Numbered from the stretch's first letter, positions 11,701-24,790 are shown. The stretch: 64,000 bases of DNA from Corticium candelabrum (GCF_963422355.1 NC_085089.1:5930979-5994978), one strand, 5' to 3'. Numbers and translations are program-made. The notes: a model not told the origin generated them from the sequence alone.

Positions 11701-14700
11701 CTTATATAATAACTACTAAAGTTGGTGTATAGGTGCAGCTAATGCATGACTACAGTTATGTGTGATTATGTAAACTATATGTGCAATACTGAACTTTTTC
11801 CAAACACACTACCGAAACTGTATATAGTGCAATCCAATTTGACATCTAACTCAATTAATTAATTAATTAAACGTATGGTTGTACAGCGTCTTTGCTATCG
11901 AAGGAACCATTCTATTGATAGATGACAGAGACATGTAATGTTGTCAGTTTGTGAGGGGCCTATAGTTGTTCATCACACACTCGTAACACAGACTCCTAAG
12001 CACACACTCTATAGTTCCTTCTAAGTCTGTCAGAAACAGTCAATCATGGACCAATCAATAACTCATACAATTACTCATACATTACATCATGTTATCTCTC
12101 CAGAGCCGGATTTCATGATGCCTACTCATCCAGTCACTCTTCACACACATTCTATTCCCTACTAACTTGTCCACTAATTAAGTGTCCTTTCTACCTTTAC
12201 GTTCATAGTTTGTATCATTTCATACTAAAGGCATGTGATTATTATACCCTTGCAATTCTGTTAGCATTCTTGTACAAAAGATACACAACAGCATCTGGAC
12301 TGCCAGATTCGGCAGCTAAATGCAACAAACTGCTTTTGTCCTCTCCTGAAATACTTTCCAGAAGATCCATAGAATGTGAACCTATATGGACAACCGAGGT
12401 GCCTCCAATGCAACTAAACAATAAAGGCAACATTCTCTTTACCACAGTTACGTAAGAAGACATCAAGAATGGTTAGTGATCCTGTGCCAACTGCTAGTCC
12501 CAATGCAGTTTTGTTCTCTTTGTCTCTCAACAGTGGATCAGCACCATGTTGCAGCTACAACATCAATATGTCAAAATCAACAAAGAACACAAGAAATAAT
12601 AAGAAATTGATTTATTGAATCTGGCATTGACTCGATCCTTTGTACAAAGTCTACAACTACACATTATACACAATTGTATCCTAGCTACCCTCATCACATT
12701 CTACATGGTAATGTAAATCATACTAACAAAGCAGTCTGTGAGATTTCAGACTGAAAACATCTCTAGTGTTTAAACAAAATTTCAATTGCTGTTGCCAAAT
12801 TCAGATCAATGTTAAATAACTGCAGTGACAATATATACCTAGCTAGCACTGATTGTTAGCCCTAGCTCCTACCAGACCCTCTCGCACCATCGTGCATATG
12901 ACACGACAACGCGAGACGGTCTGGTACGAGGCGAGTTAGCCCAACCTAGCTAGACTCAGACAGTAATGACAATAACTATATTCTAAACTGGCCACAGCTC
13001 ACAGCTAACTGAGCCTAAAGATGAAAGCCATATATCTGGTACTAAACACAACCACCTCACTTTCAAAGTGAACTCCGATTACATGTATCAAGTTTCAAAA
13101 GTAAACGTCATCCCATAATCAAACTCTTGCTAAAAATATAAACTAAAACTAAAAAGTCTGCAGTACACATCTCTTACTTATAAATGTATGTAAAAAATCT
13201 ATTGCTTAGCAGCTAGTATACAGTAACACTGTTGAGCAGCACACGTAAATTAGCCTGAAAAAATTATAAGCATAAACAACCACAAAGTTAAGTTATTGCT
13301 TTACGTGCATAACAATTAGCCACTTTTCCTCGAAGTATGAAGTATTTCCATGTCCTTAGTGAAAGTCAACCTGCAAGTATATTGCACAGTTTATGAATAA
13401 AGTATATATTGATGTCAATCAGTTCACATTTCCTTTTCCATTAATTACCTACAAATTATTCTAAAAAATTGGCAAATTACTAAATTTCTATTTGAAAGAT
13501 TCTTTTCCAGATTTGAAGGTTCTGTTTCTAGAAATCTAATTTGACATACATCTCTTCCCATGGAGAGTTTGTAAGCTGTACACATACCCGTACGTCAAAA
13601 ATCATTCAGCAGCAACGCCTCGATCCTTTGATATTTACATTCTGTTTTACACTGACATTACTCTTTTGACTTCCACAAAATCATAAAGACGTAGGTCAGG
13701 TTTGTTTTCCCAATTTCAAGCCAGCAGTCAACTGCCATATCCGGGAGTTTTAAATTATCCGGGTGTGTATCTACGTAACATAAGCTCTAGCTACACTGCA
13801 CGTTTTGAAATTTTGGTCTATAAATCGTATGCTGATTCTCCCTTCCAGGGCGACCCTGGTTTGTGCATGCTGCAAGAGCCTAAATTTTGTCCAAACATTC
13901 ATGAGAGGGGGGCTGTACTGTGACGTTATATAACTTATCATGAGTAGTCTAGGCAAAACTACCTCGCTTGCTAGACCGTAAACAGATTTGCAAAGGTTAC
14001 ACTGGCACAGAAATTTCAATTACTACCCATTCCCTGCTTCCTACGCAGTCACTCTAGAGGTGTTGCGTCTATAGCTAGAAGTGGTGGTTATTTCTGTCTA
14101 GCCATGACAACCTTACATTTCAATACCTAGACTAACATTCTACCTTTTAATTAATTAAATGGCAATTAACTAGAAATTTATATTTCATTTTGTCTTCCTG
14201 TCTAACAGCTTTATAAAGGCATACCTGCTAGAGCTGTTGCTATCTGACCAAAACCTATTTTTGTTGGCTTTCTGGCACCTTGTATAGGAAACGTGTGACC
14301 GGTAGAAAAATGTAAAAGTACAGGTGTATACGTGGGTTTGCTTGTGACCTTCAATTCTTGCATGTTTGACATTGTCAGAAACTGCTAATTACTGATTTGC
14401 TACACACGAGCGTCAGGAGGTCGTGGCCCCCAGTAGTACAACTATAGTAAAGTAGAACGAGAAATTTTAGCAATGGTTTTATTTTGGCAATTTGGCGATC
14501 TAGGAGAGAATTGGCAAAATAGAAAGCGTCAGTATTATTTAGTTAGCTTCACTGCGCATGCGGACAGCTGAATACAAAATGATGCTGTACAGATACTTTC
14601 AGCGCAAAGACTTTGAATGGCCTGGTCTTTCTACAGTGTGCTTCATCCTCGCTGTGCAAACAGAAATGGAGCGAGCCAACGACAGGGTAAGTCACGTTGT

Positions 14701-17597
14701 CTGAAAGGTACTGTCACGTCCTACAAACACGAGTACACAGCAGAAGTAACAGCTCAGATTGGCAAAGACACTGCGGAAAATGGGCCCACTAGAGTACTTC
14801 TCTGAAGCAGATGAAGTGACATCATACGTTCACCAACTTTGCAAATCGCCAAAATACCGTCAAAATTTAAATATAGTCATTTCAAAAGATTTCGCAAAAT
14901 TTTTTCGTCACCAAATTTCTTGGTATACAGTATTTTGCGTTCAATTATCCGATTCAGGCGTTCAATTATCTATTAGGGCATTTAATTATCCGACTCAGGC
15001 ATTCCATTATTCGAGGTTCAGTCATAGTACCCCATAGTAAAATCTATATGCAATAAATATAATTCTCTCAGGGCGTGTTTCCACTACAGCCTAAACCGGT
15101 TTAACAAGTGGTTTAAGCCAAACTGGTTTAAGAATTGACCTGTTTCCACCTGCACTAAACCAGTTATATTTTAAACCTAAACCGCTTTCTTAAACCTACT
15201 TCAAAGTAGGTTTAGCGAAGTGGTTTAGGTTTAACTGTCACGTGACAGCAGCGCGCTATTTTAGATGGCTTCTGACAACGCTCTCTTGGATAATATTGAC
15301 TATTTTACTGGGATAGGATTGCCCTAGAAGATGTAAGGGTCGCTAACTTGGGGAAAGAAATCAGCAGCTACGGAGAGAGAGAAGACGGTGTCCTTGGTCA
15401 TCGTCATGCAAACTCCTACCAGCAGATGCTGAATCAGTGACAACCAACAGTTGCTCTGACTTGGCGACAGAGCAGCCCAATACTTCAAAATAAGGCGTTC
15501 ATGCACAGTTTGTTTTGTACATCCCGGATGTGCAAGTTCCTAGTGGAAACAGTCGCTTTCTTGAACTGGTTTAGTTTTTAAATGCGTTTAAGCTAAACTA
15601 GTGTAAGTTGCAGCTAGTGGAAACACGGCCTCAGTGTGATACGTAAAGTCAAAACAGCGCACATTTCTTTCATGACCTCTGACATTTCTGCTGAACAATA
15701 AATAATTGCTGATTCAACCCCTTGGGTGGGAAGGCGATAAGTAGTGAAATTCGAGCTCTGAAGTGTGCATGGTATCACTCAGGAAGTTAACACAACGTAA
15801 AACCGAGGGGTGGTCGGCGTCGAAAGCTTCATAGATATGTAAATTTAGTTCGCTCGCAAAAGCTTATCTAACCTCCGCGGAAACGTACGTGGCCATGGGA
15901 CACCAAGATTACTATTAGTGCAAAGCAAACGTACAACACACGGTAGCTAATTCCAAGACTAAACGTTCTGACGATCTCTACATATCGTTAGTGAAAACAA
16001 TCTATACTTACACAAAAGATAACTTCTATTTACTCAGTGACACCATGCATGGTCATTAAGTATAGGTTATAGACCGCTGGCGAGTACACTTGCCAGAAGG
16101 TCTATAACTGGCTTGTAGCACCTAGCTGAGGCGGTGATATCCTCTAGGCACGGAAGTTCAAATCAGTTGTGCAGCAAAATGTTCTGAAATCGACTTGGGC
16201 ATTGAAACAGCAGAATTGCCAGTTATTGATTTTTTGGAAGCTAGTAAACTGCTAGACGTTGATGTTGTTTCTGATCAGCAGTCTTCTGAATCTCGTTTCC
16301 AATTTCATCCAGTAGTTTTCAGAAGTTTCTTGATTCGCGTGTTCCCCCTAGCACCACAAAAGCTACTGCATGTGCGCGGTTAGAGTGTTCAACGCATGGA
16401 AGAAATGGAGAAACAAGCAGCCAACTAAAGAGGGAGCGCTCGGGCGGTACGTGCATGATCTGCATGTTATGAACAACAGAGAAATGAATACTGGCTTGCA
16501 AGGTTTGTGCATGAAGTTCGGAGGCAAGGTGGAAAGCCGTATCCACCTTCTACCATGTAGCTGGTTTACAGCGTTCTGTGCGCGCGAGTATCATTCTGTT
16601 GCTGGACGCCTAACCACGGTTAATTTTTCCAGAAGGATGACTCTCAGTATAGTTTGCTCAGGTCTGCACTTGCTACACGCATGAAAGAACTCATTATGAT
16701 TCCGTACGGATCCGTAGACCCACGTATTGTTTGTTCTGGCTGACAGATATGTTTCAGTAGCCTAGTTGTTAAGTTCACCAACAATTCACATCTTGATAAA
16801 CCAGTAGCCCCAGGCAGTTATACGGCCCGATTTATTGACCGGTCAATATATAGCGGAAGTGGGATATGTTATTTATTGTAAGCGAATACTGGACACTGAT
16901 TGGCGCAGACGAAGCTAGGGTGCTACAATGTCCAATACGTAGCTACACCCGCGCACTAGACCGTTACACAAGGGCGTCTCTGGACCTCCGGAATTCTGTA
17001 CGGGTATCATGTTCAGTTAATTCTAGCTATTAAAAGGGCGCTAGGCTTGCAAGCACAGGCTCTAGAAGCAATAACAGTGATTGCTCACCAGTAGAGATGC
17101 TATATCCGACTTGTCGTCGAGAGCTGCCACATGCAAAGGCGTTCGGTCATTAGGACCTCTCTGATTCACATCTTGCGGTATCCCTAAAACAGTCTATTAG
17201 ACGAGCAGACGGTAGTTACCATTAGACACATCTAGATAAATCGATGTTAGTAGGTCACCTGCACTAACTCTACTTTCCCCGTGTTGACAGCCAAGTGAAG
17301 GGGCGTTCTTTTGTGATTGTCTGATAGAAGAGGATTAATGACGACCTTGCCGGACTTTGAAGCCTCACACAGTAGCTCGACTATTGCGTCTTGCTCGTTC
17401 TCCAAAGCGCAATGCAGGGGAGTTTGCTCGTTCTCGTTTATCTCGTTCACATCATCTGTATAGAGATGCGTAATGAATAAACAATCCATCCAAGAAAGTA
17501 TCTAAGCAGACTATACAATCCGACCGGTGTCACACTTGGCCAGTCGTCTAGCAAACTCATCGACACATCCACTAGCAGCTAACTCATGGAGACTCAT
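5091..17597 (-). CDS. TRPA1: TRPA1-like ankyrin-repeat cation channel, 28 exons, full length
   Basis: A complete transient receptor potential channel of the TRPA type: a non-selective cation channel of the plasma membrane, known in other animals for chemical, heat or mechanical sensing. CDS exons on the minus strand: 17525-17597, 17259-17455, 17089-17193, 12452-12554, 12248-12381, 11545-11675, 11439-11487, 11168-11356, 10478-10576, 10326-10408, 10082-10240, 9871-9985, 9625-9791, 9332-9416, 9219-9266, 9063-9146, 8922-9004, 8730-8871, 8573-8629, 8384-8479, 8124-8314, 7993-8053, 7857-7925, 7418-7732, 7284-7352, 7001-7108, 5746-5852, 5091-5337. All phases join and the total is 1122 codons (1121 residues plus TGA), close to the usual TRPA1 length. 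Residues about 1-535 are ankyrin repeats (many TPLH motifs). S1 lies near 640-665, S2 near 705-730, S3-S4 in 735-797 and S5 in 805-840 (GIYIVM). The pore helix carries FLGDLAYGD, followed by S6, GLAVGDIA and a Glu/Gln-rich tail. Exon 7 ends in a GC donor. The outer pore loop is about 35 residues longer than in vertebrate TRPA1. Confidence 0.93.
5637..5718. repeat. CA microsatellite in TRPA1 intron
   Basis: A pure (CA)n tract of about 80 bases in the last intron of the TRPA1-like gene. Confidence 0.95.
6688..6898. mobile_element. pogo/Tigger-like MITE with TA target duplication
   Basis: A 211-bp element inside a TRPA1 intron. The left end reads CAGACAGACCTCATTATTCC and the right end, reversed, reads CAGTCAGCCCTTGTTATTCC. 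Both are preceded by TA (6686-6687 and 6899-6900), as expected for a Tc1/mariner-superfamily pogo element. The interior has degenerate repeats of a 'taatccaac' unit. There is no transposase. Confidence 0.8.
12863..12934. mobile_element. 72-bp foldback element with 8-bp target duplication
   Basis: A tiny inverted-repeat element in the largest TRPA1 intron. The left arm contains TACCAGACCCTCTCGC and the right arm contains GCGAGACGGTCTGGTA, its near-perfect complement. GTTAGCCC flanks both sides exactly (12855-12862 and 12935-12942). Its start, TAGCTCC then CCAGACCCTCTCGC, resembles the ends of the elements at 3270, 39102, 44172 and 45358. Confidence 0.75.
12945..14900. other. TRPA1 intron interior, nothing recognised
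   Basis: Part of the 4.5-kb TRPA1 intron. There are short open frames with no family resemblance, one run of CCGG-containing A/T-rich DNA near 13735-13770, and no convincing exon on either strand. The phase of the flanking TRPA1 exons joins directly across it. Confidence 0.55.
14930..15030. mobile_element. pogo-like element end with short internal repeats
   Basis: Three to four degenerate copies of a 'ttcaattatccga..caggc' unit. Read on the minus strand, the right edge is TGACTGAACCTCGAATAAT, like the outer end of Tigger/pogo elements. The opposite end was not defined, so this may be a fragment. Confidence 0.45.
15071..15630. mobile_element. non-autonomous DNA transposon with 'GTGTTTCCACTA' termini
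   Basis: The left end, GGCGTGTTTCCACTACAGC, matches the reverse complement of the right end, GCTAGTGGAAACACGGCC. Just inside, both arms carry repeats of a 'ctaaacc(g/a)gttta' motif. About 560 bp in total, inside the large TRPA1 intron, with no transposase frame. Confidence 0.7.
16065..16109. repeat. short inverted repeat (hairpin)
   Basis: GGTTATAGACCGCTGGC at 16065-16081 pairs with GCCAGAAGGTCTATAACT at 16092-16109. The next 60 bases show weak A-box and B-box resemblance, so this may belong to a tRNA-derived repeat. Confidence 0.4.
16290..16560 (+). pseudogene. Crypton-like tyrosine recombinase N-terminal fragment
   Basis: Two adjoining frames join with one frameshift near 16378. The first reads FLDSRVPPSTTKATA; the second reads FNAWKKWRNKQ, then LGRYVHDLHVMNNREMNTGL. 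The spacing of a 'F(I/L)xxRVPxxTxKxT' motif, 'FxxWxxxRN' and 'ELNxxL' is typical of the region before the catalytic core in Crypton elements and their domesticated relatives. No catalytic core was found. The fragment lies on the strand opposite TRPA1 inside its largest intron. Confidence 0.5.
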
Positions 17598-18300
17598 TCT
17601 GATGGTTGTGCTGCTACGAGGTGTGACACAAAAAACCGCAAACGGTTCGCGTTGCCCGAGTAAGTGACGCTCTCCCTAACAAGTGACCCTCGGTGACCAT
17701 ACGATGCAATTGAGAGTTGGAATAATGAGCGAAGTCTCCTGACGTGAACTGCCGCGCGAGAAGAAGAGAAAGTTGCCGACAAATGAAGCTGTTACTAGCC
17801 TGGATCGACCTAGCAACTGTATACCTCTACAACTATAAACTCGATCATATTAAACTTATTAATTAACTTTAGGAGGTGGTGTTTATATACGTTTTACGTA
17901 TAGCTAATGTCAAACCTCTCTGCATGTATTTGAGACAGGCCATACTCTATTATTATTCCAAGGCAGCACCAGACGGTAAACGTAGTCGTCAGCAGACACA
18001 TCCATCATTGACTCGCTGTACAAAAGGAATTAACAAACGACCAGAAACTGTAAATCTTAAAATTCTAGTTTCACTCTGGACGCCATCCATCACTATCAGA
18101 GCTCTAGATACACGGTTAATTGATACAACCTGAACTACCAAGTGTACTAAAAAGTAATTGATAAACTCAGACAAATGACTTAAATAATTAATTAATTAAA
18201 TCTACTCATGACAATTCATATTGCAAACAAGTGCAGTCAAAAATCATGAATTCCTAAAAAATAGAAAAGAGTTCGCATTTTTAGTCGACACTTACATCAA
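17598..18300. promoter_or_regulatory. presumed TRPA1 upstream region
   Basis: About 700 bases between the TRPA1 start codon and the relic exon at 18305. It holds short open frames without recognised motifs, and TTAATTAATTAA runs near 17860 and 18190. No TATA box or CCAAT box could be assigned. The promoter function is inferred from position only. Confidence 0.3.
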
Positions 18301-18304
18301 ACTG

Positions 18305-18600
18305 CTTCTCCAGGCTCTTCAGGTAATATCATTGACACACCTGATCTAGTGGGTCCTTGTTATCAATCGAGTTTGTTGTCGATCTTTCTCATTACCAGGA
18401 TCAGTACCGCTGGTGCTGCTGTCTTGTTGCCTGAAAGTGGACTGAGATGACGTCTCATCAGGCCACTGATCAGCTGTAGCCTCGGCCTCCCAGACCCATG
18501 GCAGCTGCAGGTTGCTAAACCTGATATTTGAGGCACTTCGCTATAGTAACCTCACAACAACCGCTTGCTGATCCAAGTTTGCCTGGATGCTACAAAACTT
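18305..18600 (-). pseudogene. decayed second copy of the TRPA1 last exon
   Basis: On the same strand as TRPA1, this stretch aligns with exon 28 (5091-5337). Both share the + strand run ATTACCAGGATCAGTACCG, the 'tctccagg.tcttc' end and the 'cttgctgatc.aagtt..tctggatgct' start. The encoded SIQANLDQQAVVVRLL parallels SIQKNLDQQDAVIKLL of the intact gene. An insertion near 18470-18530 and base changes disrupt the frame. No pore or ankyrin exons accompany it before AREL1 starts, so it is a relic of a tandem duplication. Confidence 0.8.
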
Positions 18601-18828
18601 GCGTACATAGAATTCAATGCCAATCATAGACGTACATCCATGCAGGCAAGATGTATAAACTGTGAGGGCATGCGACTGGGTCCCAATATTATCTAAAGTT
18701 GTTGTTAGAAGTATTATCAGTTCCCAGGTATCATTCTCTGCGCATGGTTGCTGTGCTGTTTTCCCAGTAAAGTATTTAGCAATAGATTCTTGGTAATCAG
18801 AGTGCAGTGCAGTCCCCACAAAAATGGA

Positions 18829-18887
18829 CACACACACACAGACACACACAGACACAGACACAGACACAGACACAGACACAGACAGAC

Positions 18888-18922
<35 letters not shown>

Positions 18923-18933
18923 CACACACACAC

Positions 18934-19002
<69 letters not shown>

Positions 19003-19068
19003 AACACACGAGCACACACAGACACACACGAGCACACACACACACACACACACACACGAGCACGCACG

Positions 19069-19122
<54 letters not shown>
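18829..19122. repeat. compound CA / CAGA microsatellite
   Basis: (CA)n interspersed with (CAGA)n, CGAG and CGCA units. The long His/Thr or Cys/Val open frames here are artefacts of the repeat. Confidence 0.95.
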
Positions 19123-19124
<2 letters not shown>

Positions 19125-19776
19125 CATGACACAGACTAGCCTATTAATTACATCATACAAGTACTGCCAGCATGGCAGATTTCTTACAACCCATCGAAAT
19201 TAATCATGCAACTGAGCTGTTGTGAAGATACTGTATTTCTTTTCCTGAACGTCTATTGCTTCAATCTTTGCTCGAATACCAACATGGCCTCTGAGGGGGG
19301 ACACTCCAGCCATGGCCACTATGCCACAACATGGTTCAGTCAATGCATTTATAGCATGCTACCACTTCCTACGATCACTGGCAAGCTAAACAGACTAACA
19401 TACCCTCCATTCATATATATAATAAAGAACTAACCATACATTCATCACATTTTATGGACAAAGTCATAATGGACAAACCACCAGTCTGTTGGTCCACCAA
19501 TGCACCCTTTCCATTCTCATGAATCTTTTGGCACGGTGAATACCATAACACCTTAAGGTGGATATCTTTAAAAAAACTTTATGAATCACAGTATTCACAA
19601 GATACTCAATATTTGCATCACAAATGTAGCGCCTGTATATTGGACTTACAACAGTGTGCTTCCAGAGCATACAGTTTGCCGTATGACCAAATGAGAATTA
19701 TCATCTAGTGGTTATCAATCACGTAACCACACTTAAAAATTAATTTTGTCAGCGGTACAAAATTATAAGTCAATAT
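19123..19776. other. AREL1 downstream region
   Basis: Between the microsatellite and the AREL1 stop codon. It probably holds the 3' UTR of AREL1 on the minus strand. No separate gene was recognised. Confidence 0.4.
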
Positions 19777-22169
19777 TTACACCATACCAAATCCTTCAGA
19801 GCCTTCATTAATGGCAAGTACTAAAGACGAATGAAGCTTTTCAAATGACTGATACTCTGGCAAGCACAGCTGATTGAAGCTATAACACAAACATACACCA
19901 TCATTCAAAAACACTACACAAAACAACAGCAATAATTAGAGCACTCGTATAGTACGTGATGACTTGAAGTCAGCACAGTCTATCCTTACACAAAACAATG
20001 TACCATATTTTGAGCATGTGCACAACACGAGCACAACTCACACCACGCAATAACATTAGCGACCAATTAAGCAATGCAGTCGTGACATGTTGACAAAGTT
20101 GACATGTTGAAAAACTGCAATGCTATTCAAGCCTAGACTTTGTAACAGCAAAAGCCATGATAGTTACCAGGTATGTGCTGTGGGTAGTGCATCTCTTGTT
20201 GGAGAAGAAATAATTGTAAACTGTGGTGACAGCTCCCCAAATCCTCCTGGAGGTAGCTGAGAGCTGCCGGTAGTAAACTGAAGAAGCTTGCTCAGCTCTT
20301 CCTGTGTGAAACTCTCCACCGCTTGCCAAAACCAGTCGATCAACTGTAATACAATACAACAAGTTACACTCTCTGTTCATTACACTGACTACTGTAGATT
20401 ACATGAGATGAAAAAGAGAATACTGATAAACTACAATGTTGTTTCAGATCTGCTGCACTAAACTTTGTAGAACCACATATCAGCAGCTAGTACAAGTATA
20501 CCAGAATTGTGTTACAAGTATAACCCAAAATCACTGTCCTGTGGTTGTACCTCTAATTCGTTCTCACTAAAGATGCTCAACAGATCCATTGGCACGATGT
20601 CATTCAGACCTACGATGAGATATTACCAATTGCCGAGTAGCTTATTTGCTGCACAGTCTACAGTATTGTCTGTCTGTTTGTTATTTTGAGGTTGCACTGT
20701 CTCTACTAAACATGCACTGTGAGTGATAAAAGTCTAAAAGTACTTACATTTAAGTCTTAGTAAAAATTCCAATATAAAGCAATCTGTCTGTCTATCTGTC
20801 CAACTATCACTTCAACTGTCAATCTCTCTGCACGTCTGCATGTACCTATTTGTTGTTGTCTGCCTGATTGTTCTATGTCAACCAGTGTGTTCATTCATTC
20901 ACACATTAGCCAGACAGTCTGTGTTTGTTTGTCAGCCCTGCTTCAGTCAACATGCCAGTGTGTGGCACCTCTGTTTGTCAACAAATGGACGTGCGGATTG
21001 TACTGTACCTTTGATAAAAGCCTCTATGTGATTTTCAACTCTCGTTACCAATCGATACTGTGCTAACAAATCCAAGTACTCTAACTTGTTTTGATTGGTA
21101 ACCTGCACTTGTGCTCCACCAGGTTTCAGATTGACAACCTGTCAACCCGTAATCATCAGCCACCACTATCCTCAACATCATACCATCTGCATGTCATAGC
21201 AACCTTCACAACTTGACCGCCTTCATCATATTCTTCCTCTGCAAATACTAGTTCGAGGTCCTCGGCATCGTTGTCTCTCATATACTCTATTTTACTAACG
21301 TACAAGTCTGGATCGTCTGTTTCAAAATACTGCCAAACACATAACAATTCAATGTACACGAATACCATCACACCCGCTACTCACCAAATACATAATTCGT
21401 AGCCCAAGCAGCTGAGCCAAAAAAGAGCGAGTAAATCTGGCCTTTACCAGTCGTACATTGTCATTTGCTGTTTCATAAAGACACTTGCCAACCACTCGAC
21501 CAGCAAATTCAAACACTTTAGTAGACTCGAGTAAATGATTGGGATGAACCTACACAATGACCAAATTACGAAGCTGACGATTACCATATTGGTGATGGCA
21601 CAAACAAGAGCTTGGTTGTCATCTTTGAAGTGACAAAAGTACCCATTCGAAGCATCAAATAACCTTTCAGTGATGAGAGTGAAGAATTCCCGACTGAGAC
21701 CACCACAATCCATACCTAATTACAGCATACTATATTTTTCATATACAGTAAAATGCCCACCTACAACTATACACTAATCCACCATCCCATATACCTCGGA
21801 GCTATTTATTAACTAAACTGAATACAATGTCTAGCATTTGAAAACACAAAACTGAGTGCAAAGTCTGCTTCATTTGAAAACACAAACTGAGTGCAAAAGT
21901 CTGCTTCACGTAGCAATGTCTAAGGCAGTAGCATATTATATGTGATTTCAAACAATTGCATAAAATCCCCATAGCTGTATGTATAGCCATTATGGTAAAT
22001 TGTTTACCCAACCCTGCCTCCTTTCATTGTTCCTTGACATTGAGGGAAGGTTCGGTATATTTGCAAGAAAATGTGCTTGACATCAGATGTGTGTGTGTGT
22101 GTGTGTGTTTGATTGTTTGTTTGTGTGTTTGTTTGTTTGTTTGTGTGCTTGTTTGTGTGTTTGTGTGCT

Positions 22170-22252
<83 letters not shown>

Positions 22253-23425
22253 GCGTGTCACAGGTAGTCCATGTCAGGAGACAGATTCCTGTCAATATGC
22301 TCTTCCAAAAATCAGCTTTAAACGACGACAACCAGTATTAAAATCAGTAAACACAAAGATTAAACAAAACTTTGCACAGAGATTCAGCTTCTAGAATTGG
22401 TAATCTACTCCACAAGCAAAATTTGAAAATGAACATTCAGCCTGTGTGAGACTAAAATCTACACGTAGTTTCTTATTTTAGAATTCCATATCTCATAACA
22501 TGGTAATTGCAAATACAATAGTACAAGACACTACCTGTGTTTGGTATACTGGAAATCTTTTCAAACAAGAGAAATTACAAGACACACAAGGTAGCACACA
22601 AATGACCATTTTCCAGTTGTCAAGGTGGTATGCTGACCGCCGCAATTTTGACAGTAACCCTATACATGTATGGCACATGGATAGCACAGACTATACAGGT
22701 TTCGTCTACAAGACTTCGTAATGCCAAATTCGTTTTCCTGGGGCTAAATTAGCAAACATACTACTAAAAGTGCAGGAAACCTTCAAAGCTTTACAAGTAG
22801 CCTTTATCATGGGGCCCCAATTTGGATGTTAGAATAGCAGACAGACCTCATGGAATACAGCTTACATTACTAGTTGCAAGTCAAAATATGTTACCTATTG
22901 TTTAACACAATAGCTGGACACTCAAGAACACACAAGCAGCTGTCACTAAAAAGCACACACACAGACTTAGAAGGTTGCTGGAAACACGAGCAGGGGACTG
23001 TTGTTTACAACCAAATACGGTTACTACCAAAGTGCTCGCAATCGGAACTGGAAAATGGTCAATTATACTTGATGCAGCTTACAGATGAAAAAGTAAAGAC
23101 AAGCATCAGGAATCAACTTCTACTTATGCAGACCTTCCTCGTCAGTAAATATGATGTACCAGCTGCGACACCAGTCTGATACTCCATAACTTTTAACAGT
23201 CTTCATAGCCTACAATATATACCAATCAAACTACAACTTCAAATGAGTCAACTCAGCTGATAACTTTACTTCGGCTAGTAAATTGGTTCGTTTCACTGTC
23301 ACTGTCTTGCTGTGACGAGCCTGCTTTGCATGATGCTTTTTCAGTTGTTCATGAAAGAATTGTTTCTTTTCTTCAAAGGTCTCGGATCCTCCTTGAGTGT
23401 AAAAGAAAGAAAACAAATGACACAT

Positions 23426-23478
<53 letters not shown>

Positions 23479-24613
23479 CATAATCAAAAATTACATACCC
23501 ATATTCTTGGACAGGTATTCCAAATAAGTTGCTGCACATTCATTGCGTTTGCCTGCAAGGAGTGTGAGTGTGACTTGCTGTCGGCCATCATCCAGAGTTA
23601 ATATATCATCATCTGTACTTCCCAAAATACCACCACTGTCGTTGTCAGATACGAATCGTTTACGACCACCAGACACAAACTTGCCAATATCACCAAAAGA
23701 AAATCTTTTACGAACTGACACAGGAGTGGTAACTTCAGCACGTCTGTGACTGCCAAACTGAATCTAAAATAGAAAAAGCAATAGTTGGCAGGGTGGCGGC
23801 CATCATTAGAAAGCTAGTGAATAAATGATGATGAGAATACAATTATATAGAGCTTGCTTCTAACCAGTAATGTACAACTACGGAACTGGCAATTTCCTGT
23901 ACAGCACACAATGTGATTACGTCCTAATGGCCAATTAGAATGACCACCCGTGACTTCACACACACACCACCACCACGTGCTATATAGTTATATGTACATA
24001 GACTTTTCAAATGTTACATACGACAGAGATAATTCATTGCTGCACTATGGATGGCATCAGGAATATGGAATGTTTACACCTGAACACACTTACGTTATGA
24101 TGTGTAATGTAATCTGTATACTTTCCTTGATGTCCACCTAGGCTCCTCCTATATCCCACACTGCCAACTATTGCTTTTCATACTTTTGTCAAAATGTTGG
24201 AGATGAGAAAACTTTTAGAATTATAAAGTAACCTATTTTCAATTGAACCAAACTTGCCTTTGTTTGAGGATGTACTCTAAATGTGAATAGCTTCTTCGGA
24301 ATTACATACCAATAGAATTCCTTCACTGCAATTTGCTAAAGAAAGAAGTCAGCATTTCATCGTTATTTGTTATTTGAATACAACTAACCTTCGGTGTAAC
24401 ATAACAGTAGACTTTCTTCTTGCCCAGCTTGGATGATTTGCCCTGTGAGTCCCACGACAATCGAGCTTCATAGTACAGGTACACACTCTTCTTGGCGACA
24501 TTAGACTTTACCACCTCAGACAAGTTATCTAACAAAGAATTGTTAGTTAATGTAAGTGATGTAAAGCATACACACATGCATGTATGCATAGACGTAAAGC
24601 ACACACACACTGT

Positions 24614-24661
<48 letters not shown>

Positions 24662-24668
24662 CACACAC

Positions 24669-24707
<39 letters not shown>

Positions 24708-24712
24708 CACAC

Positions 24713-24790
<78 letters not shown>

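Noticed and set aside
17160-17200. Acceptor TTTTAG directly before GGATACC for TRPA1 exon 3
   Set aside because: That phase meets a stop; the CTAATAG acceptor nine bases upstream keeps the frame and restores the expected repeat length.
17500-17600. Alternative donor GTATAG for the first TRPA1 exon
   Set aside because: It leaves phase 0, which breaks the frame of exon 2; the GTCGGA donor two codons earlier gives a continuous ankyrin sequence.
18541-19203. Long Cys/Val and His/Thr frames over the CA repeat
   Set aside because: They are translations of a dinucleotide microsatellite; the same applies to frames at 22000-22400, 24323-24840, 53964-54380 and 59720-60290.
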